Shown in pieces: positions 28,601 through 36,267 of a DNA stretch of 64,000 nt. A model generated the notes under the pieces. The model did not search any database. It saw nothing but the letters and a program-made list of their open reading frames with translations, and was not told where the DNA came from. The DNA lies in the NCBI GenBank assembly GCA_017304135.1, contig JAFLBB010000016.1, positions 22,026-86,025 on the forward strand. Direction: 5' to 3'. This stretch comes from Acidobacteriota bacterium (GTDB taxonomy: Bacteria > Acidobacteriota > Terriglobia > Bryobacterales > Bryobacteraceae). Positions within the stretch are counted from its first letter, which is position 1; every line of letters starts with the position of its first letter. A program made the translations under genes and the position numbers.

Positions 28601-28930
28601 ACTGCCGTCGGTCATGGAGCTATTCAGCCAGAACGTGATGCGTTCGAGTCCGCGGGCGGGGCCGAGGATGCCCCACTCGGCATAGTCGGAGTCAGTGTTC
28701 AGTTGCACGCCACAGGCGGAAACGAAGTTAGCGCCCCGGCTGGCTCCGAGGTTCTTTCCCCAGATGGTGACGGCGGCACCCTGAGTGCTGGATTGCTCCC
28801 AACCCGCTTTCGGACCCCAGTCGAGGTCGGAAAAGAAGAGCCGCGGCGGCGGCGCTTGCGCGGAGAGCATGAGGGGAAGAGCGGCAGCGAGAGCGAGCCG
28901 CGCTGGCAGCGCCTGCAAGAGACTTGGCAT
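25655..28930 (-). CDS. Large secreted beta-helix protein with tandem Ig-like repeats
   Basis: A 1091-residue secreted protein. The signal peptide ends near LMLSAQA. The first 540 residues parallel the 22884 protein: the mature N-terminus PPRLFFSDLDWGP compares with PVLYFSDLEGGP, then a TIG-like segment and a beta-helix with NN-[IT]-[FL]-Y turns. Residues about 550-897 hold four Ig-like (Big_2-type) repeats of about 87 residues sharing [TS]WKLS..[VI]G.[IV]S.TGLYTAPS. The end has two domains with the D-[YW]-[IV]...LYEFRYY / TYELRYV pattern. It is convergent to the EPS cluster and preceded by its own promoter-like sequence. It may be an EPS-binding adhesin or a polysaccharide-degrading enzyme; the active site is not evident. 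Confidence 0.8.
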   Translation of the reverse strand: MPSLLQALPARLALAAALPLMLSAQAPPPRLFFSDLDWGPKAGWEQSSTQGAAVTIWGKNLGASRGANFVSACGVQLNTDSDYAEWGILGPARGLERITFWLNSSMTDGSCRISVNVDGVSSNELPFTITSGRIYFVSGNDGNNANSGLSANQDAGANGPFKDIFMFDPTRNTSGDGQYIIYVRGGVYTNTNSDGAFTSSKGAGGPSKRKALIAYPGETPVLSNARIWHNGFQTNLARNSYFTFSKLTGTGGSGAFTTQWGDYNRYVGLHLHDYLTQLWAGVLTPVNSTENVIYGNLFARNGYDSMKHDLYIQTLDGFGAPSQNIDIGWNEIDSPTSKDRGASLFVSSHGTSPNITKDIRIHDNYFHGGNSNFIYMADSDPIGRVDVFNNIFANSTDATVGAVLMNVGASEGYLYNNTFYQAAAASVPLVQEYCKCKMVLTNNILYARSGQPFFWASSYYGGTLQSSNDLYYSPSGAAPTSGGAITRTGSLQGNPLFVDAAQEDFRLQDGSPALGAGASVPHTWDYDGAAISPALGIPVGAFTIGGVVAPPEISISLTPSTGSVEAGESIQLNASLSGALDASVDWSLSPQLGTISDTGLYTAPSSLSAAQTVLITATSRADATKSATAQVTVQPVAVPVSITVNPVSASLNQGQTRQFTAAVSGSANTAVTWKLGSAVGTITSTGLYIAPSTISAAQAVTVTATSAADPSKSASAVITLNPPAVPLSVSVQPTSVSLSPGQTFKFTAQVSGAANTAVTWKLSAAIGSVSSTGLYTATASTAVRQVVSVIATSVADPTKSALATVTINPPVVAVSISVSPSVGTVEAAKTLQFLAQVNGASDTGVTWKLSAAVGAISATGLYTAPSTVSARQSVTVTATSKADATKSASATLTVNPSASTGLGPTISYTVSADGTITMTWSASVTKSASYTPSDYITFTAVGAPDWWYVNLVSTKYATTGTATFKTPANLGLYEFRYYRGGVTGAAARSALLAVRTTGFSVQSAVTTVAAGQQFNVSWTAPSGRPTGWSGDWVGLYLVGAPTDKALLHGYLWKNSGAMSLKAPSTPGTYELRYVTNSGYASAAYSAPFTVK
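26235..27280 (-). repeat. Four tandem Ig-like coding repeats of about 260 bp
   Basis: Within the large beta-helix gene the same module recurs four times, each coding about 87 residues and ending in a T-x-S-x-A-D-[AP]-[ST]-K-S-A stretch (TSRADATKSA, TSAADPSKSA, TSVADPTKSA, TSKADATKSA). The modules are similar but not identical, so they are old or selected duplications. Unequal crossing-over could change their number between strains. Confidence 0.8.
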
Positions 28931-29031
28931 GGTCGATTCTCCTTGGAAACTTCGGACGTCGAAACGTGTCCCTCTGAGAGCCGTGAACTGGAAGGTACCG
29001 GAAGTACTACTGGGCCCTCGCCCGAAGTCTG

Positions 29032-29061
29032 AGAGTACGGGATCGAGTTCTGGGGTGTCAA
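29032..29061 (-). promoter_or_regulatory. Sigma70-like promoter of the Ig-repeat gene
   Basis: On the minus strand there is a perfect TTGACA (29056-29061) with an 18-base spacer to TACTCT (29032-29037). The predicted transcript would start near 29025 and have a leader of about 95 bases before ATG 28930. The -10 element matches poorly, so confidence is moderate. Confidence 0.4.
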
Positions 29062-29070
29062 TTGGAAAAT

Positions 29071-29091
29071 ATTACCTAAGTCTTTGGTAAT
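29071..29091. promoter_or_regulatory. 21-bp imperfect palindrome, operator candidate
   Basis: ATTACC and GGTAAT are separated by 9 bases whose inner AA/TT also pair, giving a two-fold symmetric 21-bp site in an AT-rich patch. It starts 10 bp upstream of the TTGACA box of the Ig-repeat gene, a position suited to an activator or repressor dimer. No regulator is assigned. Confidence 0.35.
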
Positions 29092-29183
29092 GAATGACAT
29101 ACGTGTTCATGAGGCAACGCGGGCACGTATTCTCGCGCTGAAAAAATGAGGGTTAGGGAAGTGAGAGAAACCGGAGCCGCTGA

Positions 29184-29507
29184 GTGCCGAGGCGAAGTCC
29201 ATACGAGATTGTGTTGAGCGAGGAAGAGGCGCGGGAGTTGTCGCGCCGCGCCACGAGATTCTCGCTTTCCTACTGGCATGTGGTGAGGGCGAAGATGATT
29301 CTGTTCGCCGCCCGTGGGATGAACAATGACGAGATCGCCGCCAGGCTGGACACACGAAGGGAAGTGGTCAGCCGTTGGCGAAAGCGTTTCTATCAGCTCC
29401 GCCTGGCGGGTCTGGACGAGCCCTATCGAAGGGGGCAGGCGCGCAAAGAAGAGGACCAGGAACCGCTCGCGAAAAGGGGAGCGAACCATGGTCCCCACAC
29501 GGGGTGA
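29184..29507 (+). pseudogene. IS630-family transposase remnant (HTH part only)
   Basis: The first 85 or so residues (from GTG 29184: SPYEIVLSEEEARELSRRA, VVRAKMILFAARGMNNDEIA, RLAGLDEPYRRG) match the helix-turn-helix N-terminus of IS630-type transposases. The family continues with a long DDE catalytic domain; here the frame runs into unrelated sequence and stops at 29507. Only the DNA-binding part is left, so this is a fossil insertion between the two polysaccharide modules. I see no terminal inverted repeats. Confidence 0.65.
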
Positions 29508-29693
29508 ACCGTGAGCGGGCGGCGGGGCGCGATCACGCGGCCCACGCAGGCGCGGGAGGATGCCAGGGCGAGAAGGAGCGCGGGTGTCTATTCCCGGACG
29601 AATACGTGAGCACGCGGGTGGCTAGACGGTCGAAGAGCCTAGGTCCAACCCCTGAAATCGGGAAGCACCCGGTAATTCTTACATCGGTGTGAG

Positions 29694-30500
29694 ATGACCA
29701 TGCGGGCGGAAAGAAGCAGCGGCGAGGCGTTCCAGGAGGTGGTATGCCTCGAGTATCACGATGTCTCCGACCAGGCCGGGCCGCCGGGAGGAGCCCGGCT
29801 GTACCGTTTGGCGAGTCTGGAGTTCGAAGCCCATCTGCGATCGATTCAGGAGCGCCATTGCCACATCTGCCACCTGGGAGGCGGGTTGCCTGAGGCCAAC
29901 GCCCGGCCGGTGTTGTTGACCTTCGACGATGGATTCCGTAGCGCTCTGGATACGATTGCCGGGGTGCTTGAGCGCTTCGGATGGCGCGGCCATTTCTTCA
30001 TCGTGACGGATTGGATTGGGAAGGCAGGGTATCTGGACCGGAGCCAGATCCGGGAGTTGGCCGGAAGGGGGCACGTGATCGGCACTCACTCCTGCTCGCA
30101 CCCGGAGAGGATGCCGGGCCTGGATGCGTCGCGCCTGGTGCGGGAGTGGTCAGAGAGCCGCGAGGTGCTGGCCGAGATCACCCGAGACGGTGTGAGAACG
30201 GGATCGGTGCCGAACGGCTACTATGACCGCGCGGTGGCGGAGGCGGCGGCGGAGGCCGGTCTGGAGACACTGTTCACCTCGGAGCCGACGATGGCGGTGC
30301 GGAATGTGAATGGCTGCCTGGTGCGGGGGCGGTACACGCTAAAGCGCGGCATGAAGGCCGAAGTTTCGGGCGCGATTGCATGTGGAGCGGGATGGCCCAG
30401 GGCGCGACAGTCCATCGCGTGGGGCGCCAGAAAGGTGCTGAAGGGCCTGCTCGGAGAAACATATATCAGCGTCAGGAAGCGCATCCTGCAGCACTACTGA
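29694..30500 (+). CDS. Polysaccharide deacetylase
   Basis: A compact CE4-type deacetylase of 268 residues. It has CLEYHDVS, LLTFDDGFRS (Asp pair), GTHSCSHPERM (H-x3-H) and a PNGYY motif replacing YPxG. No signal peptide is visible. It is the first gene of the second polymer module and is followed after about 50 bases by the HPr-kinase-like gene. Confidence 0.82.
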   Translation: MTMRAERSSGEAFQEVVCLEYHDVSDQAGPPGGARLYRLASLEFEAHLRSIQERHCHICHLGGGLPEANARPVLLTFDDGFRSALDTIAGVLERFGWRGHFFIVTDWIGKAGYLDRSQIRELAGRGHVIGTHSCSHPERMPGLDASRLVREWSESREVLAEITRDGVRTGSVPNGYYDRAVAEAAAEAGLETLFTSEPTMAVRNVNGCLVRGRYTLKRGMKAEVSGAIACGAGWPRARQSIAWGARKVLKGLLGETYISVRKRILQHY

Positions 30501-30554
30501 CCGGCTGCCCGCGGGAGAGGGGGAGGCGCGGAAGTCATCGAAGGAGGGATCGTG

Positions 30555-31499
30555 ATGAACGAGGCGAGACGAGCATCGAACCTGAGCGTGGCAAGAGAGT
30601 TTCGGGACAGCTCCCAGGGCCGTATCGGAGCGTGGCGGAGGGTGTTCCGCGGCCACGGGTTGAACATCGCCGTCCAATCGAATGACCGGACAGTATTGGA
30701 TGCGCTGGCGCTGGACACCGTGCCCGGGCTTGTGCCGGCGGATGGGGAGTCACCAGACCTCAAATACACCGTACAGGTGAGTTGTTCCGGCGGCTGGCCG
30801 CGATGCGATGTGTACTTGGGGACGCGCAAGATCGCGGAGGGGATGGAGGTCCTGCAAACGCCTGGTTTTGTGCAGTCGCATGTGGAGTCGACCGTGGCGA
30901 GCGCTGCGCCAACCGAAGTATTTGTGCACGCTGGAGCAGTGGCGTGGAATGGAAGACTGATCCTGCTGCCGGGTAGGAGTTATTCGGGCAAGACCACGCT
31001 GGTGAGGGAGTTCCTCAGCCGCGGCGCAACCTATTACTCCGACGAATTCGCGGTCGTCGATTTCAGCGGGCGGATTCATGCCTACCCGAGGCCGTTGAAC
31101 CTGCGGAGCGGGGACTGGTTGACAGACCCCGAACGCGCCGCGGGAGGCGAAGTGGCGTCCAGCCGAGCCGGGCACCGGGCGATGGAGTCCGGGTGTGCCT
31201 GCGACAAGCGGGTGTGGAAGATGGGGGTGCATCCGGTGCGGCCCGACTTGGTGGTGTTTGCGAGCTATCAGCCGGCGGGACGCTGGCGTGCCGAACGTCT
31301 TACGCCGGGATGCACGGCGCTGGAACTGATGGCCAACACGGTGGCTGCCCGGAGCCGTACGAAGTTTGCCTTGCATTGCCTTAAGGAGATTGCACAGCGG
31401 GTCACGGCCTACAGGACGGTCCGAGGCGAGGCCGTCACGGCGGCCGATCACGTTCTGAGTCTCCTTGCAGGCGTTCACGATTCCAAACCGAACAATTGA
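30555..31499 (+). CDS. HPr kinase-related protein (HPr-rel-A system)
   Basis: A 314-residue P-loop protein related to the kinase domain of HPr kinase/phosphorylase. The P-loop GRSYSGKTT lies at about residues 139-147, preceded by the HAGAVAWNGR strand typical of this family, and followed by YYSDEFAVVD (Walker B-like). It lacks the HPr kinase N-terminal domain. Together with the next two genes it forms the set I know as the HPr-rel-A system (kinase-like, PqqD-like, nucleotidyltransferase), often found in EPS loci, whose substrate is unknown. ATG 30555 has AGGAGGG six bases upstream. Confidence 0.8.
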   Translation: MNEARRASNLSVAREFRDSSQGRIGAWRRVFRGHGLNIAVQSNDRTVLDALALDTVPGLVPADGESPDLKYTVQVSCSGGWPRCDVYLGTRKIAEGMEVLQTPGFVQSHVESTVASAAPTEVFVHAGAVAWNGRLILLPGRSYSGKTTLVREFLSRGATYYSDEFAVVDFSGRIHAYPRPLNLRSGDWLTDPERAAGGEVASSRAGHRAMESGCACDKRVWKMGVHPVRPDLVVFASYQPAGRWRAERLTPGCTALELMANTVAARSRTKFALHCLKEIAQRVTAYRTVRGEAVTAADHVLSLLAGVHDSKPNN

Positions 31500-31508
31500 A
31501 GGAGGACT

Positions 31509-31964
31509 ATGAACCCGATTGCACGAAGGGACGACTTATCGATCGAGACGTTTCCGCAGGAGACGGTGGTGTACGATCACCGGACTCACAAGGTGCACTG
31601 CCTGAGTCTGGCAGCGGCGACCGTGTGGCATTGTTGCGATGGGGAGACGCCGCTTCAGGAGATCCCGCACCGCTTGGCCTCCCATTTCGACTTGCCGCCT
31701 GACGAGGCGGTGACTAGAGCGGCTCTGATGCAATTGTACGCCGCGGATCTGTTGGAGCCGAATACATTTGAGCCGGACGGACGGCCGCTACCCTCACGGC
31801 GGGAACTGGCCCGGAGACTGCAGACGGCCGCAGCGGTCATGCTGCCGTTTGTCATGACGATGACGGCCCCGACACCGGCGGCGGCACAGTCAAACAACAA
31901 TCGCCCACCGCCGCCCCAGCCGAAGCCGCCACGGTACGGCAAGCCGCCGCGCAGAGGGCGCTGA
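31509..31964 (+). CDS. PqqD-like protein fused to a leader-like, proline-rich tail
   Basis: Residues 1-90 look like a PqqD/RRE winged-helix (VVYDHRTHKVHCLS; AAATVWHCCDGETPLQEI), a domain that binds leader peptides in RiPP pathways. Residues 91-151 are different: a basic stretch with arginine pairs (SRRELARRLQ), a hydrophobic run (106-121), an AxA-like site (AAAQ, 124-127) and a Pro/Lys/Arg-rich tail (RPPPPQPKPPRYGKPPRRG). The tail resembles a signal peptide plus mature peptide. It may be exported or be the substrate of the neighbouring kinase-like protein; this is inference. A strong AGGAGG box precedes ATG 31509. Confidence 0.7.
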   Translation: MNPIARRDDLSIETFPQETVVYDHRTHKVHCLSLAAATVWHCCDGETPLQEIPHRLASHFDLPPDEAVTRAALMQLYAADLLEPNTFEPDGRPLPSRRELARRLQTAAAVMLPFVMTMTAPTPAAAQSNNNRPPPPQPKPPRYGKPPRRGR

Positions 31965-31993
31965 GGACGATCCCGCATACGAGGTGGAGCGGG

Positions 31994-33217
31994 ATGAGCA
32001 AAACCCTACTTTTGCGGCTGGTCCGCGAAAGCGCCCCTGGTCCGACGGGTCGATTCCATAGCGAATACGGCTGGCCCCCGGAGGAGAGGGAGTGTGTGCT
32101 TGAGGAGGCTCTGCGGCATGGTGTTCTCGGCAGGATCTGGAAACAGCAGGGGGATCGACTGAGGACGGTGTTCTCACCTTCGACAACCCGGCGGTGGCGG
32201 CACGCAATGCGCTGCCTGGCGGCTCGTAATCTTGCATCCTGCGATGAACTTCTCCGCGTCGTCCAGACGTTGCGGCACGAGGGCATCCGGGCCCTTCCCG
32301 TAAAGGGCCCGGCGCTGGCGGTGGCCCTCAGCGGCTCACCTTGCTCGCGAGACTATGCCGACGTCGATCTGCTCGTGGACCGTGCCGAAGCCACACCGGC
32401 GCTGGAGATCCTCCGCGCCGCGGGCTACAGGGACGCACAGACGGGCGCCTGCACGGCAGCCGGCGATCAGGTGGCGCTCACGCACCCGGACGGGACCATG
32501 GTGCTTGAGCTGCAGTGGGATCTGGGTCGGCGCTGGAATCTGCGGTCGTGTGCCGGGGAGCCGCCGTTTGTCTTTGGAGAGCTGTGGCAGAGACGGACGG
32601 CCGTGCCGTTCGGGAGTGCGGAGCTGCCCTCGCTGGCTGGAGAGGACCAGTTCCTTCTCCTTTCGGTGCACGGGGCAAGGCATTGTTGGAGAAGGCTGCT
32701 CTGGGTGTGCGACGCGGCCGATGCGGTGTCGGCGTGGCCGCAGATGGATTGGGACTTCGTGTTCGTTCAGGCCGAACGCCTTCGATGCATTCGCCGGGTT
32801 TGCCTTGCGTTTCAGCTGAGCTCCGATGTGCTGGGAGCGCCGATCCCCGAGTTCGCTCAGCGAAGGATCAGCCGGGACGCGCGCATACCGCGCATCGCCC
32901 GCGGCATCGTCCGCCGTTGGGATGAACCCGCTCCACCGGAATGGCGCGCCGATCTCAGCGACCTCGGCTTCACACTCTCCTCACTGGATGAGTGGCGCGA
33001 CCGAGCAGGATTGGGAGGCCGGGCGTTGTGGGCATGGTTCCGGCCGAATGGGCGCGACCATGCCTTGGTGGCACTGCCGGCGTGGGCAGCGCCTGTCTAC
33101 TATGCAATCCGGCCATTCCGGCTGGCCTGGCGCTACGGCCCGGAGGCGATGCAGGCATGGTTGGGATTCGCTTCAAGGGCGGAGGAGGACTCTGGTGACA
33201 CAGCAATTCGCTTCTGA
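31994..33217 (+). CDS. Nucleotidyltransferase family protein (NTP_transf_5-like)
   Basis: A 407-residue protein with the pol-beta-like pattern of the NTP_transf_5 family: IRALPVKGPALA, then SRDYADVDLLVD with the two metal-binding aspartates (about residue 122-126), and VLELQWDL later. Such proteins occur beside PqqD- and HPr-kinase-like proteins in EPS and lasso-peptide-like clusters. The acceptor is unknown. It overlaps the next gene by 23 bases. Confidence 0.75.
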   Translation: MSKTLLLRLVRESAPGPTGRFHSEYGWPPEERECVLEEALRHGVLGRIWKQQGDRLRTVFSPSTTRRWRHAMRCLAARNLASCDELLRVVQTLRHEGIRALPVKGPALAVALSGSPCSRDYADVDLLVDRAEATPALEILRAAGYRDAQTGACTAAGDQVALTHPDGTMVLELQWDLGRRWNLRSCAGEPPFVFGELWQRRTAVPFGSAELPSLAGEDQFLLLSVHGARHCWRRLLWVCDAADAVSAWPQMDWDFVFVQAERLRCIRRVCLAFQLSSDVLGAPIPEFAQRRISRDARIPRIARGIVRRWDEPAPPEWRADLSDLGFTLSSLDEWRDRAGLGGRALWAWFRPNGRDHALVALPAWAAPVYYAIRPFRLAWRYGPEAMQAWLGFASRAEEDSGDTAIRF

Positions 33218-34502
33218 GGACGTCACCTGCCTGGCCGCGCGCGACATGGGCGAGTTACTGCCGTATGTCGAAGCGCTGGAAGATCTGGCGGCCCATGCCA
33301 TCGAGCCTAATGTGTACTACGAGCCGTGGATGCTGATTCCCGCGGCGAAGTGGCTCGGGCACGAGGGCGAGTTGCGCTTCGTCGTGGCGCTTTCGCCGGG
33401 CGTAGACCACCGGGCCGGGGCGCCGGGCGTGATCGGGTTCTTTCCGGTGGAGACGAGCCGCCACTACGATCGGTTTCCCCTCCGTACGTTGCGATTGTGG
33501 AAGCACGAGAAGTGCTTTTTGTGTGTCCCCCTGCTGCGCGCGGGATGGGAGTACGAGGCTCTCCAGGCGTTCCTCGATTGGACGCGCGCCCGTCCGAGTG
33601 GGGGCGCCCTGATCGAGTTTGACCAGATCACGACGGGCGGCCCCTTTCATCGCGCGCTGGTCGAGGTGCTGGCCAGGAGGCGGCAACCAAGCCTGGTCGA
33701 TGAAGTGTACGTCCGGTCCGTTCTCACTCGCGCGAATTCGTGCGAGGCGTTCCTGCAACAGGCCGTCAGCAGCCGGCACCGGCGGGACATGGAGAGAAAA
33801 GAGCGGAAACTGGCCAGGCTGGGCCGGCTGGAGTACGCGGCGCTGGAGCGTGAGGAGGACTTGGCGGAATGGGTAGGGCGATTCCTCGAGATCGAGTCGG
33901 GTGGGTGGAAGGGTGAGGCGGGAACAGCTTTGACACAGGTTCCTGGAGACGCCCAGTTCTTTCGCGAGGTGATCGCCGGCGCACATCGCAGGGGGCGGCT
34001 GACGATGTTGGGGTTGCGGCTGGAGGGGCGGCTGATCGCGATCAAGTGCAACCTGCGCAGCGGGCCCGTGGGCTATGCGTTCATGATCGCCTTCGACGAT
34101 CAGTATTCGGCTCACTCGCCCGGCTTGCTGCTGGAAATGGAGAACATCCGCCAGGTGCACCGGGATCCGGAAGTGTCGCGCATGGACTCGTGCGCCGATC
34201 CGGGCAACACCATGTTCTCGCGCATCTGGAACGACAAGATGCTGATCCAACGGCTGATCGCCTCCGACGGAACAGCGTTCGGCAATCTCCGCGTGGCGTC
34301 GATACCGTTGCTGCGGTGCCTCATCCGGGTAGCGCGCGCCGTCTCGCGGCCGCCTGGCGCGCGGCCGGCAGGCAACGTCGTGGCTATGATGCCGGCAGCG
34401 GGCAAGAGGCTGGCGTCAGGCCTTGGCGATACCGGTGGAATTGCGGAGGCTGAACGGGACGGAGAAGCGGGCAAGGATGTGCCCGTAGAGAGCGTGCGAT
34501 GA
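33195..34502 (+). CDS. FemAB-like GNAT acyltransferase
   Basis: A 435-residue protein of the BioF2/FemAB-like double-GNAT group: YYEPWMLIPAAKWLG, RDMERKERKLARLG, TMLGLRLEGRLIAIKCN and DSCADPGNTM. I chose GTG 33195 because an eight-base GGAGGAGG box lies six bases upstream; the frame is open further back inside the previous gene. It is a distant relative of the protein at 3350. It may add an acyl or aminoacyl group to a polymer precursor. The last 80 residues are low-complexity and poorly conserved in appearance. Confidence 0.75.
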   Translation: MTQQFASEDVTCLAARDMGELLPYVEALEDLAAHAIEPNVYYEPWMLIPAAKWLGHEGELRFVVALSPGVDHRAGAPGVIGFFPVETSRHYDRFPLRTLRLWKHEKCFLCVPLLRAGWEYEALQAFLDWTRARPSGGALIEFDQITTGGPFHRALVEVLARRRQPSLVDEVYVRSVLTRANSCEAFLQQAVSSRHRRDMERKERKLARLGRLEYAALEREEDLAEWVGRFLEIESGGWKGEAGTALTQVPGDAQFFREVIAGAHRRGRLTMLGLRLEGRLIAIKCNLRSGPVGYAFMIAFDDQYSAHSPGLLLEMENIRQVHRDPEVSRMDSCADPGNTMFSRIWNDKMLIQRLIASDGTAFGNLRVASIPLLRCLIRVARAVSRPPGARPAGNVVAMMPAAGKRLASGLGDTGGIAEAERDGEAGKDVPVESVR

Positions 34503-35089
34503 GGACTGTAACCACCGTTTGCCAAGCGCACGAGCAAGAAGGCTTCAGCCGGGCCAGGATCTGGCCGTGGCTATGGGGACCGAATGGCGCAATGCGGCGC
34601 CTCCTGCCCGTAGGTTTCCTTGAAACCTGTCTGCTGTGCCTACGCACGGAAGGCTGGGCTGTGGCCTTCACACGGGGATACCGGCTGCTCATGCGTCCCT
34701 TTTCGGGCGATGGGCAACGGCACCGTCCAACGCCAGAAATCCCGCGTGTTCTCGGATTGCAGCCGGGCGAGCGGGTGGAGGTGCGGGCGTTGGAGGAGAT
34801 CGAGAGCACGCTCGATGAGAACGGGAAATTGGGGGGGCTGGCTTTCACATCGGAGATGAGAGCGTATTGCGGACGCCGCTTTCGCGTCTTTGAACGTCTG
34901 GAACTTCTGTATAACGAGTACACGCATCAGCACAGGACGGTGAAGAACACTGTGCTGCTCCAGAATGTCTATTGCCACGGGGTAGGATTCGGCTGCCACC
35001 GGCGCTGCTTTCATTTCTGGCGCGAAGCCTGGCTAAAGCGCGCGGCGGAGGGGGCACGGGAGGAATCGACCGGCAAGGAAGGATCCTGA
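34499..35089 (+). CDS. Conserved unknown protein with four cysteines
   Basis: A 196-residue protein of unknown function. The C-terminal 110 residues carry a pattern I remember from proteins beside carrier-protein and NRPS-like genes: LGLQPGERVEVRALEEI, a YCGRRFRVF block, then NTVLLQNVYCHG and GCHRRCFHFWREAW. Cys124, Cys159, Cys166 and Cys170 (C-x34-C-x6-C-x3-C) could bind zinc or an iron-sulphur cluster. The first 80 residues look basic and variable. Its start overlaps the FemAB-like stop (ATGA), and its last base is the first of the MBOAT start codon, so it is part of the same translation-coupled run as the Dlt-like genes. Confidence 0.65.
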   Translation: MRTVTTVCQAHEQEGFSRARIWPWLWGPNGAMRRLLPVGFLETCLLCLRTEGWAVAFTRGYRLLMRPFSGDGQRHRPTPEIPRVLGLQPGERVEVRALEEIESTLDENGKLGGLAFTSEMRAYCGRRFRVFERLELLYNEYTHQHRTVKNTVLLQNVYCHGVGFGCHRRCFHFWREAWLKRAAEGAREESTGKEGS

Positions 35090-36267
35090 TGGGCCTGAGC
35101 CTGCTGGATCTCCACTTCGTTCTGTTGATGGGGCTGCTCGCGCTGGCGCGCGCGTGGGCACCCGCGCGGTACACCCTGTATGTGGGCCTGGCTGGGAGCA
35201 TGCTGCTGGTGGGCCTTGCGTCGATTTCGACGCTGGGATCGATTGGACTGATCTCGCTGCTTTATCTCTATCCGGCGCACAGACTGTGGGTACGGCTGCG
35301 GCGGGGCGGCTCGACGAGACGCGCACGGTGGTTCCTCGGCCTGAGCATGGCAGGACTCATCCTCATGCTCGTGGTGTTCAAGATTCACAGACACTTCGAG
35401 GCGGCGTTTCTGGGGGGCCTGTGGCTGCACAACCAGATTCTCACGTGGGTTGGATTCTCCTACTTCATCTTTCGGGCCATCCAGTTTTTGCACATCCAGT
35501 CGGTGACACCGATCGACGAGCAGCGCCCGTGGCCGCTGCTGTACTTTATGCTGTTCCCGCCAACGCTGACCAGCGGCCCCATTCAGAAATTCCAAGACTT
35601 CCGCGAGCAGGCTGCTTCGCCGGCGCGGCTGGACGGCGCCAGCGTGGGCGAGGCGTGCTACCGCATCACGCGGGGCTACTTCCGGAAAGCGGTTTTGGCG
35701 TTTGGGTGCGACGCCATTGTCAAAGCGATGCTGAGTGCGGAGACGCCCCGCGTCTATAGCAGCGCACTGGTGATCATTTTTCTTTACCTCTATTTCTATT
35801 TCGACTTCGCGGGATATTCGGACGTGGCGATCGGTTTTGGGTCGCTCATGGGCGTGCGTGTGCCGGAGAATTTCCGCAAGCCCTTCCTGGCCACCTCGGT
35901 AACAGAGTTCTGGCGCAACTGGCACATCACCCTGGTCGACTGGTTCCGTGACAACGTCTACATCCCGATGGGGGGCATGCGAGCGGGACGGAAGGAGGCC
36001 GCCGGCCTGGCATTCCTGATCATGGTGTTGTGCGGATTCTGGCACGGACTGACGCTCGGTTTTCTTGCCTGGGGGTGCTGGCATGGCATGTTGCTGGCGA
36101 CGGAAAGCCTGACAGGCTCGCGGCCGATGCCGCCGTCGCGGAGGCAGGGTTGGTTCTATTGGGGGCGAGTGGGCTGGACGAACGCGCGAGTCGCCTTGGG
36201 AACGCTGTTTTTCCTGCCTGACCCGCAATCGGTATCCTCGGTGCTGTCGGGGTTTGCGCGATGGTAG
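35089..36267 (+). CDS. MBOAT O-acyltransferase (DltB/AlgI-like)
   Basis: A polytopic membrane enzyme of 392 residues. It shows the MBOAT landmarks: FPPTLTSGPIQKF, YFDFAGYSDVAIG, RKPFLATSVTEFWRNWHITL, and the conserved membrane histidine in GFWHGLTLGFLAWGCWHG (about residues 316-333). This family takes an acyl group from a cytoplasmic carrier and passes it across the membrane. Here the neighbours are a DltX-like microprotein, an SGNH protein, an ACP and an amino acid:carrier-protein ligase, so it is closer in role to DltB (aminoacyl transfer) than to AlgI (acetyl transfer). It overlaps the microprotein start by seven bases. Confidence 0.9.
   Translation: MGLSLLDLHFVLLMGLLALARAWAPARYTLYVGLAGSMLLVGLASISTLGSIGLISLLYLYPAHRLWVRLRRGGSTRRARWFLGLSMAGLILMLVVFKIHRHFEAAFLGGLWLHNQILTWVGFSYFIFRAIQFLHIQSVTPIDEQRPWPLLYFMLFPPTLTSGPIQKFQDFREQAASPARLDGASVGEACYRITRGYFRKAVLAFGCDAIVKAMLSAETPRVYSSALVIIFLYLYFYFDFAGYSDVAIGFGSLMGVRVPENFRKPFLATSVTEFWRNWHITLVDWFRDNVYIPMGGMRAGRKEAAGLAFLIMVLCGFWHGLTLGFLAWGCWHGMLLATESLTGSRPMPPSRRQGWFYWGRVGWTNARVALGTLFFLPDPQSVSSVLSGFARW

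Noticed and set aside
29508..29693. Continuation of the IS630 transposase
   Set aside because: No DDE-domain sequence in any frame and no terminal inverted repeats; only the HTH remnant is supported.
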